Assembly: GCA_020846975.1 (NCBI GenBank)
Contig: JADLCX010000058.1
Coordinates: forward strand, 1 to 64,000
Reading direction: 5' to 3'
Origin: Phycisphaerales bacterium
GTDB taxonomy: Bacteria > Planctomycetota > Phycisphaerae > Phycisphaerales > UBA1924
DNA length: 64,000 nt
Notes under the pieces: generated by a model
Databases searched by the model: none
What the model was told of the DNA's origin: nothing
The model's input: the letters and a program-made list of their open reading frames with translations, nothing else
Shown: in pieces, positions 55,190-62,973 of the stretch
Numbering within the stretch: the first letter of the stretch is position 1
How the letters are laid out: each line of letters starts with the position of its first letter
Program-made: the position numbers and the translations under genes

Positions 55190-56065
55190 ATGTTCAATGT
55201 CCTGATTCGCTGGTCGATCCCCATGGCCGCGCTGTTCATTCTCGGCCCGATCGCGGCCGTGCTGACGCACGCCCTGCGCGCCCCCGACGGCGGTGACTCG
55301 ACCTCCCTCCTCCTCAACACCTCCATCCCCACCGCCGCGCTCGCCCTGCTCGTCAGCCTCGCGCTCGCGCTGGGAATCGGCATCCTCGGCGCCCGCTACA
55401 TCGAACAGCGGTCAGGCCTGCTCGCCGCCGGTATCGTCCTGGCCTGGTCGGCGTGGAGTCTCGGTCGTATCGACGGAATCCTCGGCCTGACCCCCGCCTC
55501 CTCGCCGCTGTTCACGCTCGCGATCGAGTCCGCCATCCTCGCGATCGCGGCCGTCGCCCTCGCCTTCCTCATCCTCCGTGTTCCCACCCGCGTCCCGCGG
55601 TTCATCGTCGCCGGCGATGCCACCCGCAACCTCGCCGCCAAGGCCCACCACGAACCTACGGCCATCACCGACCCGGGAGCCATCATCGCCGTCGCCGCCG
55701 CCGCCGCGGGCGCCGCCGTTGGCGCATGGCTTATCGCCCAGGACTTCACCACCGGCCAGACCTTCGCCGCCGCCGTCGGCGGCGGAATCCTTGCCGCCGC
55801 CGCCGCCCGGCTCACCTCGCAGCGGGCCAGCCCCGCGTGGATGTTCCTCGGCGTCATGCTCGTCGCCGTCGCGGGCCCGATCATCGCTTCGTTCCTCCAC
55901 CCCTCGGCTTCCGGCCCCATGCGCGCCGCCATGTCCGGCACGCTCTTCCCGCTCGCCCGCCCGCTCCCCATGCACTGGCTCGCCGGCGCGTTCGTCGGAA
56001 TCCCGCTTGGCCTCTGGTGGGCGAGTTCGCTGCTCGAAAAGCACGAGCAGCCCGCCACGCCCTGA
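55190..56065 (+). CDS. Hypothetical multi-spanning membrane protein
   Basis: A 291-residue protein with about eight hydrophobic helices, the first at 6-28 (IRWSIPMAALFILGPIAAVL), others near 45-67, 76-95, 103-125, 158-180, 188-205, 216-235 and 260-280. A short soluble loop (about 130-155) lies in the middle. No known transporter or enzyme motif is seen. It is the third gene of a tight trio with a secreted protein and an XRE regulator, and ends 21 bases before a convergent sulfotransferase gene. Confidence 0.6.
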   Translation: MFNVLIRWSIPMAALFILGPIAAVLTHALRAPDGGDSTSLLLNTSIPTAALALLVSLALALGIGILGARYIEQRSGLLAAGIVLAWSAWSLGRIDGILGLTPASSPLFTLAIESAILAIAAVALAFLILRVPTRVPRFIVAGDATRNLAAKAHHEPTAITDPGAIIAVAAAAAGAAVGAWLIAQDFTTGQTFAAAVGGGILAAAAARLTSQRASPAWMFLGVMLVAVAGPIIASFLHPSASGPMRAAMSGTLFPLARPLPMHWLAGAFVGIPLGLWWASSLLEKHEQPATP

Positions 56066-56086
56066 TGCCGCGAACCGCCCGATGGC

Positions 56087-57667
56087 TCACGCGCCGGGTG
56101 TCGCCGTCTGCTTCCGCGACGCCAGCCGATACGCCGACACCACGCCCAGAAACACCCACACCATGTTGTTCACCGCGAGCATCCCGTCCCGCGTTGAATC
56201 CCACACATCCGCGAACGGCATCGGCTCGCGCCCCCGATAGAACACCACCGCCGTCGCCGGATACGCCGCCGCCAGCATCGAGAGCAGCGTTGCCGCCCCC
56301 GCCGCCAGCCCCAGCCGCGCCGATCCCCTTCCCGCCGCTCTCAACGCCAGCGTGCCCAGCGCGACGCCCGCGGGCCATACCAGCCAGTCCAACCGGTCGT
56401 TCGTCAGCCGCGCCACACCGATCCACGCCGCGGCCCACAGCAACGCCGCCACGACCAGCTGACCCACCCACGCTCCCTCATCGCACGCGGGCTCGTGTGG
56501 CAGGTCCACCCCCGCTACCGTCGGCGCCCGATGTCCGAACGCATCCAGCATCCAATCCAGTTCCGCGCTCTCGGGCTCCGGATTTCCCCCGCCCACGCCC
56601 CGCGCCTGCCCCGCCCGATACGCCCGCACGCTCGCCAGGTACCGCCTCAGCCGAGTCTCCAGTGCCTCCGACCACGAAAGCCCCAGTTCCGCGTACGCGC
56701 GTCGGAGTTGGCCGATCGGGTCCGCGACCAGGTCCTGGTACCGCACCCGCGCCAGCACTCCCGGCCCAAGTTCCGCCGACTCGGTCAGGAACTTCCGCTC
56801 CGTCGCGTCATACTCCGCGATGACCCGCCGCCGCACCTCCTCGTCGCCCACCGCGGTCTGCAGCAGGTACGGCTCGAAACGCCCGTGCATCGCCACGTTC
56901 GAGCGAACCACCGCGTTCGGCTCGCGCGAAACGTGGATGAACCGCACGTTCTCCGCCCCGAACACCCGCACCAACTCGCCAACCCGCCCCGTGTGGCTCG
57001 GGTTCTTGAGCAGCACGCGCCCGCCCCCCATCTTCCACGCGAACGCGCGCACGTGCTCCCGCCACCGCCGCAGATCCCGCTCCGTCACGCCCTCCAGATT
57101 GTGAAGCCCCTTCCAACTCGCCCACTCCCGCGGCAGCACCATCCGCCCCGGCATCGACGAACTCAGCGACCAGTTGCACAGCGCAAAGTCATCCTCCGCA
57201 GGCCACTCCGGCCCGATCGCCACATCGTCCTGCGGCCGCGTGCTCGCCAGAAATGGCACCAGGAACCACCGCAGGAACGCCCACGAAACCACCCACCCCT
57301 GCGGCGCGAGAGCCTGATACCACTTCGGCGTCACGTTCGCCGGATCGCACGCCAGCATGTAGTGCAGGTGCGTCGTCCCCGAGCGAAAGTACCCCAGCAC
57401 GCACAGCACCTTCACCTCCGGGCGCCACCGCCCGCCCGAACGGCGCGTGGCGACGGCCAGAACGCCCATCACCACCCGCTCCGGCAGCGTCAACGCCGTG
57501 CCCAGCGCCGAGGTGAACAACCCGCCCGCCACCCGCACCCAATACCGCGGCCTGACGCGCTTCCATGCCCCGCCCCGCGCCAGCATCCGCCCCCACACAT
57601 CCAGCGGCGCAAACGCCATGAAATGTGGGAACGGCAGGGGGAGCAGGCGATTCAGGCGGTCAAGCAC
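56087..57667 (-). CDS. Sulfotransferase-family protein with C-terminal membrane tail
   Basis: A 526-residue protein. The PAPS 5'-phosphosulfate loop is LGYFRSGTTHLHYML (about 91-105) and the 3'-phosphate site RFIHVSREPNAVVRSN (Arg248, Ser256). These place it in the sulfotransferase_3 group that moves sulfate from PAPS to a sugar, lipid or peptide. Residues 1-75 contain a probable membrane anchor. The C-terminal ~130 residues (about 395-515) add four to five hydrophobic helices. No sulfotransferase known to me has such a tail, but I cannot verify this. Function: sulfation at the membrane, acceptor unknown. Confidence 0.82.
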   Translation of the reverse strand: MLDRLNRLLPLPFPHFMAFAPLDVWGRMLARGGAWKRVRPRYWVRVAGGLFTSALGTALTLPERVVMGVLAVATRRSGGRWRPEVKVLCVLGYFRSGTTHLHYMLACDPANVTPKWYQALAPQGWVVSWAFLRWFLVPFLASTRPQDDVAIGPEWPAEDDFALCNWSLSSSMPGRMVLPREWASWKGLHNLEGVTERDLRRWREHVRAFAWKMGGGRVLLKNPSHTGRVGELVRVFGAENVRFIHVSREPNAVVRSNVAMHGRFEPYLLQTAVGDEEVRRRVIAEYDATERKFLTESAELGPGVLARVRYQDLVADPIGQLRRAYAELGLSWSEALETRLRRYLASVRAYRAGQARGVGGGNPEPESAELDWMLDAFGHRAPTVAGVDLPHEPACDEGAWVGQLVVAALLWAAAWIGVARLTNDRLDWLVWPAGVALGTLALRAAGRGSARLGLAAGAATLLSMLAAAYPATAVVFYRGREPMPFADVWDSTRDGMLAVNNMVWVFLGVVSAYRLASRKQTATPGA

Positions 57668-57691
57668 GGGGCCGCAGTGTACTGACCCGAC

Positions 57692-57738
57692 GCCTTGATG
57701 CCTCGACGCCTCGAAACCTCATGCCTTGATGCCTTCCT
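57692..57738 (+). repeat. Degenerate 8-base tandem repeat
   Basis: The sequence divides into units GCCTTGAT, GCCTCGAC, GCCTCGAA, ACCTCAT, GCCTTGAT and GCCTTCCT. The dodecamer GCCTTGATGCCT occurs twice (57692-57703 and 57723-57734). It lies between the sulfotransferase start and the promoter of the next gene. Its role is unknown. Confidence 0.6.
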
Positions 57739-57813
57739 GTCCGTGCAACCTCCTCTCCCATCGCGAGATAAGTCCTTGTCAGCCAATCAGATACCAAAAT
57801 ATCTCAAAAAGTC

Positions 57814-57841
57814 TTGACATTGTTTGGTTATATGATAGACT
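57814..57841 (+). promoter_or_regulatory. Sigma-70-type promoter
   Basis: A consensus TTGACA (57814-57819), a 16-base spacer and TAGACT (57836-57841) lie in an AT-rich island (about 57785-57860) that stands out against the GC-rich surroundings. The start of the next gene is 48 bases further and has GGAGG eight bases before its ATG. The best promoter match noticed in the window. Confidence 0.7.
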
Positions 57842-57888
57842 ATTGAATCACTCGTTAGGATTTTAGCACCAGTCGTGGAGGCTTCCCC

Positions 57889-58248
57889 ATGCTCGCGTCC
57901 AACCCCCGCTTCGCTCAAGCCGAAGCCGTCGCCCTCGAACGCCTCATCACCATCGCCCGTGACTCCGAGTGCGAGCACGAAGCCCGCCTCGCGGCCGAGG
58001 CCATCCTCAAACTCTGCCAGGCATGCCGGCTCTCCGAGCCGGCACCACGCCCGGCAGAACCTCTCGCACCCGCCCGCGCCAGCGCCGAATCTCCGCTCTC
58101 CGGCGACGAACTCTCCGAACTGGCCGCGTGTTTCCCGAGCGTCAAGCCCCAGCGATTCCTGAACAAGCACACCCCCGCCTACTGGCGTGCAGCGCTCGAC
58201 CGCCACCGTCGATCCGTCGCCACGGGTCCGCCTCGCCGCGCCGCATAG
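57889..58248 (+). CDS. Small hypothetical protein behind a strong promoter
   Basis: A 119-residue protein with GGAGG eight bases upstream of the ATG. Helical first half (AQAEAVALERLITIARDSEC, HEARLAAEAILKLCQAC), a Pro/Ala-rich middle and a second short block LSELAACFPSVKPQRFLN with YWRAALDRHRRS. No signal peptide or membrane helix. I do not recognise it. The near-consensus promoter and good ribosome binding site argue that it is expressed. It resembles small cytoplasmic adaptor-like proteins only in composition. Confidence 0.6.
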   Translation: MLASNPRFAQAEAVALERLITIARDSECEHEARLAAEAILKLCQACRLSEPAPRPAEPLAPARASAESPLSGDELSELAACFPSVKPQRFLNKHTPAYWRAALDRHRRSVATGPPRRAA

Positions 58249-58344
58249 AAGCCGGACAGAGATGGAGCGGGTGTGGGCCGGGCGTCCCACCCGGCGCCAG
58301 CAGTGCCCGTCCCTGCCTAAACCCCTCATACGATCATCCATCTC

Positions 58345-59790
58345 ATGCCTGCCACCACGACCCTCTCACCCTCAACCCGTTCCCGCGTCCCGCGCACCGA
58401 CTCCGCGCTCGACGCCATCCGCGCCAAGGTCAACGCCGGACAGCGACTCACCCTCGCCGACGGCCAGACCCTCTTCTCCACCCCCGACATCTACACCGTC
58501 TGCGAACTCGCCGATCTCGTCCGGCGCCGCCTCCACGGCGATGCCGCCTACTACAACATCAACCGCCATCTCAACTACTCCAACATCTGCGCCCTCTCCT
58601 GCAAGTTCTGCGAGTTCTACCGCAAGCAGGATGAAGACGGCGCCTACACCCGCGACATGGCCTACGTCCGCGACGAAGTCGCCCGCGCTGTCGAAGGCGG
58701 CGCCACCGAGATGCACATGGTGGGGGGGCTGCACCCCTACCTCCCGTGGTCCTACTACCCCGAACTCGTCGCCACCGTCCGCCAGACCGCCCGCTCCCTC
58801 GGCAGCGACCTCCACGTCAAGGCGTTCACCGCCGTCGAAATCGTCCATCTCGCCAAGATCGCCAAGGTCTGGAAGCAGAGCGACCGCGCCTCGGGCATCC
58901 GCCACGTCCTCAGCGAACTCAAGCAGGCCGGCCTCGGTTCTCTCCCCGGCGGCGGCGCGGAGGTCTTCGACGACCGCGTCCACGACGAGGCCTTCAAGGG
59001 CAAGATCCGCAGCGATGTCTGGCTCGATGTCCACCGCATCGCCCACGAACTCGGCCTCAACACCAACGCGACCATCCTCTACGGACACATCGAGCAGCGT
59101 CACGACCGCCTCATCCACATGGAGATGCTCCGCCGCGAGCAGGATGCCGCGCTCGCGAGGCTCGGCTACTCCGGCATCCCCCACGAGCCCGAGCCGGCCG
59201 CCAACCCGGAAGATGGCCACCTCGGCTACCGCGGCCAGGTCAACAAGGCCCCAGTCATCACCCTCACCCGCCCCGGCACCCCGCTCCCCGAACACATCGC
59301 CTTCAACCCGTCGGCCCACGCCCTCGGCCCTTCTGGCTATTACCAGACCATCATCCCCCTCCCCTTCTTCCCCGACGGCAGCGAACTCGAGCACCTCCCC
59401 GGCCCCGGCGGCCTCGAAAACCTCCGCACCCTCGCCATCGCACGCCTCATGCTCGACAACTTCCCCCACGTCAAGGCCTTCTGGATCATGCAGACGCTCC
59501 CCATGGCCCAGTTGATGCTCCAGAACGGCGCGGACGACATCGACGGCACCGTCGTCTGGTACGACATCACCAAACTCCCGGCAGGCGGTGGAGGATGCGC
59601 GGACCACGATCGCCCGACCCACCAGGAGGTCACCGCCGCCACCCTCCAGAAAGCCATCCGCGATGCCGGCTTCCGCCCCATCGAGCGAGACACCCTCTAC
59701 CGCCCCATCGAACGCGACGGCCGAAACTGGCGCGTCGCCGACACGAAGCCCCCGAACCTGAAGGGCACACCGTCAGTAGCCGTGGGTTGA
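58345..59790 (+). CDS. mqnE: Aminofutalosine synthase
   Basis: A 481-residue radical SAM protein. The iron-sulfur cluster motif is CALSCKFC (C-x3-C-x2-C, Cys82, 86 and 89), embedded in YYNINRHLNYSNICALSC. GGLHPYLPWSYYPELV, LKQAGLGSLPGGGAEVFDDR and MVG are typical of the MqnE/MqnC family; the PGGGAEV block is diagnostic. MqnE joins 3-(1-carboxyvinyloxy)benzoate with the adenosyl radical to make aminofutalosine for menaquinone. It is about 80-100 residues longer than many MqnE proteins, with an insert near residues 280-350. Other mqn genes are not in the window. Confidence 0.9.
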   Translation: MPATTTLSPSTRSRVPRTDSALDAIRAKVNAGQRLTLADGQTLFSTPDIYTVCELADLVRRRLHGDAAYYNINRHLNYSNICALSCKFCEFYRKQDEDGAYTRDMAYVRDEVARAVEGGATEMHMVGGLHPYLPWSYYPELVATVRQTARSLGSDLHVKAFTAVEIVHLAKIAKVWKQSDRASGIRHVLSELKQAGLGSLPGGGAEVFDDRVHDEAFKGKIRSDVWLDVHRIAHELGLNTNATILYGHIEQRHDRLIHMEMLRREQDAALARLGYSGIPHEPEPAANPEDGHLGYRGQVNKAPVITLTRPGTPLPEHIAFNPSAHALGPSGYYQTIIPLPFFPDGSELEHLPGPGGLENLRTLAIARLMLDNFPHVKAFWIMQTLPMAQLMLQNGADDIDGTVVWYDITKLPAGGGGCADHDRPTHQEVTAATLQKAIRDAGFRPIERDTLYRPIERDGRNWRVADTKPPNLKGTPSVAVG

Positions 59791-59834
59791 GCGAGTCTTC
59801 GAGCGAAACCCACGGAGGACCATTCGCGTCAATG

Positions 59835-59864
59835 AAAAAAGGCCGCCAGTCTCCCGGCGGCCTT
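59835..59864 (-). terminator. Terminator of the cyclophilin gene
   Basis: AAGGCCGCC (59839-59847) pairs with GGCGGCCTT (59856-59864). On the minus strand the stem is followed by TTTTTT. It lies between the convergent mqnE and cyclophilin genes and serves the latter. Confidence 0.9.
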
Positions 59865-59899
59865 CGTCACGTTCTTTGACATCCGAATCTGAACCCGCC

Positions 59900-60676
59900 T
59901 TACTGCGGCTTCTTCTCGGGGGCCTTCGCCGGCGACTCGCCCGCGCTGGTGTACTTCTTCGCATCCTCCGCGCTCACCCGCGTCATCGTCTTGATCTCCA
60001 CCGTGTCCACCGGCACATCGCCCATCCCGCCCTTGTTGCCGGTCTTTACGACCTTGATCTTGTCCACCACGTCCATCCCCGCGACCACCTTCCCGAACAC
60101 CGCGTACGCCGCGCCGTCGTTGGGCTGGTCCAGGAACCCGTTGTCCTTCACGTTGATGAAGAACTGGCTCGTCGCCGAGTCCGCCACGCTCGTGCGCGCC
60201 ATCGCCACCGAGCCGCGGACGTTCTTCAGCCCGTTCTTCCACTCATTCTTGATCGGCGGCTCCGTCGACTTCTGCTTCATGCCCGTGTCGAACCCGCCAC
60301 CCTGGATCATGAAGTTGTTGATCACGCGGTGGAAGATCGTCCCGTCGTAGTGCTTCTTGTCCACGTACCTCAGGAAGTTGCCCGTCGAGAGCGGAGCCTT
60401 CTCGTTGTTCAACTCCATGATGATGTCGCCCTTGTTCGTTTCCATCTTCACGTACACCAGCTTGTCCTCCGGCTTGCTTGGGGTTGCGGCGGTCTCGTCC
60501 TTCTTCGGCTCGGTCTTCGGCTGATCCGGCTTCTTCTCCGGCTCGGCGGTCTTGGGCTTCTCGGTTTTCGGGGCCGTTGCCGGCGGCTGCGCCGCGGCCG
60601 GCGAGGCCGCGAACGTCGCAACCGCGAGCACCGCGGCCCCGATCGTGAACGCACTGAACAGACGGGTGGACTTCAT
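59900..60676 (-). CDS. Secreted cyclophilin-type peptidyl-prolyl isomerase
   Basis: A 258-residue protein. A signal peptide ends ASPAAAQ. A Lys/Pro/Glu-rich spacer (about 30-70) precedes the cyclophilin domain (about 72-240): GDIIMELNNEKAPLSTGNFL, YDGTIFHRVINNFMIQGG with catalytic Arg and Phe, SVAMARTSVADSATSQFFI and YAVFGKVVAGMDVVDKI. It isomerises proline bonds to help folding in the periplasm. A short Lys/Pro tail ends the protein. A single-gene unit with its own terminator. Confidence 0.94.
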   Translation of the reverse strand: MKSTRLFSAFTIGAAVLAVATFAASPAAAQPPATAPKTEKPKTAEPEKKPDQPKTEPKKDETAATPSKPEDKLVYVKMETNKGDIIMELNNEKAPLSTGNFLRYVDKKHYDGTIFHRVINNFMIQGGGFDTGMKQKSTEPPIKNEWKNGLKNVRGSVAMARTSVADSATSQFFINVKDNGFLDQPNDGAAYAVFGKVVAGMDVVDKIKVVKTGNKGGMGDVPVDTVEIKTMTRVSAEDAKKYTSAGESPAKAPEKKPQ

Positions 60677-61109
60677 ATCTTGGAATCTCCTGGAGTCTGC
60701 CGCGGACGCGTGCCGCGGCCAAGGGTTTGAGCAGGGATGATACGCACCCTCGTCTGCGAGGCTGGTTGCGGTGGCATCGGCATCCCTGCCGATGTGAAGT
60801 TCCGCCGGGTCAACCCCGGCTGAACTTCAGCAGGGTCCTCGCCGGGCAGCCGAGTATGACCCGCACGCCTCCCGATGCGCAACTTCATGCGCCCCAAGAG
60901 GATACCGATCGGTGACGGCGAGGTCGCACGACCCGTCGCCCAACGGGTAGGCCGCAACGTCTCGAAACCCATCAGGTAGACTCTATTGTGCCGATGCTGT
61001 CGCTGCGTGGCGAGGATTCGTGGACCGCGCGCACGCTGTGGCCATCCTCGGTCGAGAACATCAAGTCGCACCAGCGGGGAGTGGGCCAGATCAGCAACGG
61101 AGATTCAGC
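60677..61109. other. Intergenic region with one long hairpin
   Basis: No gene is supported in these 433 bases. GAAGTTCCGCCGGG (60796-60809) pairs with CCCGGCTGAACTTC (60815-60828) with one mismatch around a five-base loop; no T-run follows. The last bases contain GGAG seven bases before the ATG at 61110. Confidence 0.5.
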
Positions 61110-61988
61110 ATGAAGTCCTCACTCACGTCGATCCGTGCTTCGATGGTTGCCGCAGCGCTGGCCTTTGGCGCGGGACTCGCGGCGTGTCCCGCCGTCACCA
61201 GCGCCGCGCCCGCCATGTGTCCTCCGAGCGAGGGTGATTTCGACTTCCAGGATGTGGACATCAGCGGCGACGGCATGGTCATGCTCCCCGAGACCGTGCG
61301 CATCACCGCCGTCGCGAGCACCAGCCGCACCGATGCCGACGGCAAGATCGTCGTGGACAAGCGCGTCACGCTCGTCGTGCGCGACCCTGCCCGCCCCGAG
61401 CGTCCTGTCATGGCGATGCGGCTCACGCCCACCGCCGCCGAAGAGGTCAGAGAGTGGCTCGCCTCGGCCGTCACCGCGCAAGAGAAGTTCATCGCCGAGA
61501 GCAAGGCGACTGAGAAGCCGGGCATCGAGTGCACGCTCGACGCCAAACGCTGCCGCGAGATGACCGTTGGTCAGGGATCGACGGCGAAACCCGCCGCCCC
61601 CGTGAAGTCGTCGAATGGCGTTGAAAAGCTCTGCGTGACCGAGCCGAAGGCCCGCGCGACTATCCCGGCCATGTGGGTGACCGTCACCAGTCAGGGCGGC
61701 GCTCGCCACGGCTGGTCCACGATGACCGAGCCCGCGCCCGCACCCGGCGGCTGTCGAAGCGGGCTCAAGGAGGCCGCCAACGTTGCCGCCGCGCCCGCTG
61801 ACAACCGCATCTCGCTCACCACCTACGAGCGATCCGACGGCGGCCGTCCGCTCACGGTCAGGATGGATTGCCCGACCGCCAAGAAACTCCTCGCCGACCT
61901 CGGCAACGCGATCGACGAGCGCAACGGCAAGGCGCCCGTCGCGCCGGCGCCCGCTGAATCCACGACGAAGACAGGCTCCGCGTCCTGA
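61110..61988 (+). CDS. Hypothetical secreted protein
   Basis: A 292-residue protein from the ATG at 61110. The N-terminus ASMVAAALAFGAGLAACPAV is a signal-peptide core, with cleavage near SAAPA or a lipid-Cys alternative. The mature part has a strand-rich first domain (DFQDVDISGDGMVMLPETVR, VDKRVTLVVRDPARPERPV) and a second domain with similar length (NRISLTTYERSDGGRPLTVR); both contain 'T/A-xx-LxxWL/LG' helices. They may be repeats of one fold. I do not recognise it. A GC hairpin lies after its stop. Confidence 0.6.
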   Translation: MKSSLTSIRASMVAAALAFGAGLAACPAVTSAAPAMCPPSEGDFDFQDVDISGDGMVMLPETVRITAVASTSRTDADGKIVVDKRVTLVVRDPARPERPVMAMRLTPTAAEEVREWLASAVTAQEKFIAESKATEKPGIECTLDAKRCREMTVGQGSTAKPAAPVKSSNGVEKLCVTEPKARATIPAMWVTVTSQGGARHGWSTMTEPAPAPGGCRSGLKEAANVAAAPADNRISLTTYERSDGGRPLTVRMDCPTAKKLLADLGNAIDERNGKAPVAPAPAESTTKTGSAS

Positions 61989-62023
61989 TTGGAACTGCCG
62001 TTCGGACTCGGTCACGACTCCGC

Positions 62024-62051
62024 CACCGACCGCCGCAGCCGGCGGTCGGTG
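62024..62051. terminator. Bidirectional terminator-like hairpin
   Basis: CACCGACCGCCG (62024-62035) pairs perfectly with CGGCGGTCGGTG (62040-62051) around CAGC. No T-run follows on either strand, but it lies exactly between the stops of two convergent genes (61988 and 62057). Confidence 0.6.
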
Positions 62052-62056
62052 TGCGT

Positions 62057-62833
62057 CTACGGACATCCCGCGAACCACGCGCTCAGGTAGTCGAACAGGT
62101 CCTGCAGCGTCACACCGCCCGCGCGGTTGAAATCGCCCGGGCACCCGACGCACGGCGCGGCCGCGCACGCAACACCGACACCCGCGAAGTTCAGGCCGAG
62201 CGTCGCGCACGCCGCGGGCTCGGCCATCGCGCACCCGCCGTTGATCGTGTTGCAGCACGCGCCCATGCCCGGCGAGGCGCCGGAACTGGAGACTCGGAAC
62301 GCGGGGAGTGTCGGAGCGGACGGGGACCACAACGCCGATCCGTTTCGGCTGGCGGTTGCTCCGGAGACGGTCGGTTCGGCCAAGTACCATGATGTGCCGT
62401 CGGTCGCCTCGATGACGACCCAGTACGCCTGGCCCGCGTTGAGCATCGCCCGCGGCCCGGTGAAGGTGACGATCGCGCGGCCCTGGAGCGGGCCGCTGAC
62501 ACCGGTAGCCGACCAGACCGGAAGCAGGCCGGGTATCCCGCCCAACGGACCTCCCGTGCTCTGCACTTCCGGCACGATCGAGAGCGAGCCCGAGACCGTG
62601 GTCGGCCCGCCGCCGGCGCGGCCGAGTGATGTCTCGACGCGATCGAACTCGCCGCCGACCGGCGGTACGAACCTCGCCGCGCTCTTGCCGTAGCCTGCGA
62701 ACGTTGTGCCGCCGATGAAGCCCTGCGAGTACGAGTCGCCCGGCCCGTAGTTGGAGTACAGCACCTGCGCGTGCGACGCGGCCGGGGCGAGCAGGGCGAG
62801 CGCGAGCATGTTGGACAGGCGGTTTTGGCGCAT
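62057..62833 (-). CDS. Secreted protein with GC-type dockerin tail
   Basis: A 258-residue protein from the ATG at 62833. A signal peptide ends ASHAQ. A beta-rich domain (YSNYGPGDSYSQGFIGGTTF to YWVVIEATDGTSWYLAEP) resembles the 'choice-of-anchor' domains of exported planctomycete proteins. A Cys-rich linker follows (ACCNTINGGCAM, CVGCPGDFNRAG). The last 28 residues, DFNRAGGVTLQD then LFDYLSAWFAGCP, match the C-terminus of the protein at 47395-48903, but calcium-loop position 5 is Ala instead of Asp. Probably the same sorting or binding tail in a degenerate form. Function unknown. Confidence 0.8.
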   Translation of the reverse strand: MRQNRLSNMLALALLAPAASHAQVLYSNYGPGDSYSQGFIGGTTFAGYGKSAARFVPPVGGEFDRVETSLGRAGGGPTTVSGSLSIVPEVQSTGGPLGGIPGLLPVWSATGVSGPLQGRAIVTFTGPRAMLNAGQAYWVVIEATDGTSWYLAEPTVSGATASRNGSALWSPSAPTLPAFRVSSSGASPGMGACCNTINGGCAMAEPAACATLGLNFAGVGVACAAAPCVGCPGDFNRAGGVTLQDLFDYLSAWFAGCP

Positions 62834-62973
62834 GGGGCGTGGCAAGAGTGGGGCTGGTTCCTCGACCGCAACGCGATGACCGTCACGCGAGTTTACCCCA
62901 TCGAGGGGGCCGAATGCAAGAGCAAAGCCCACGCGGAGCCTGTCCCGCTCGCATCGCCCTACGCTCCCAACCC

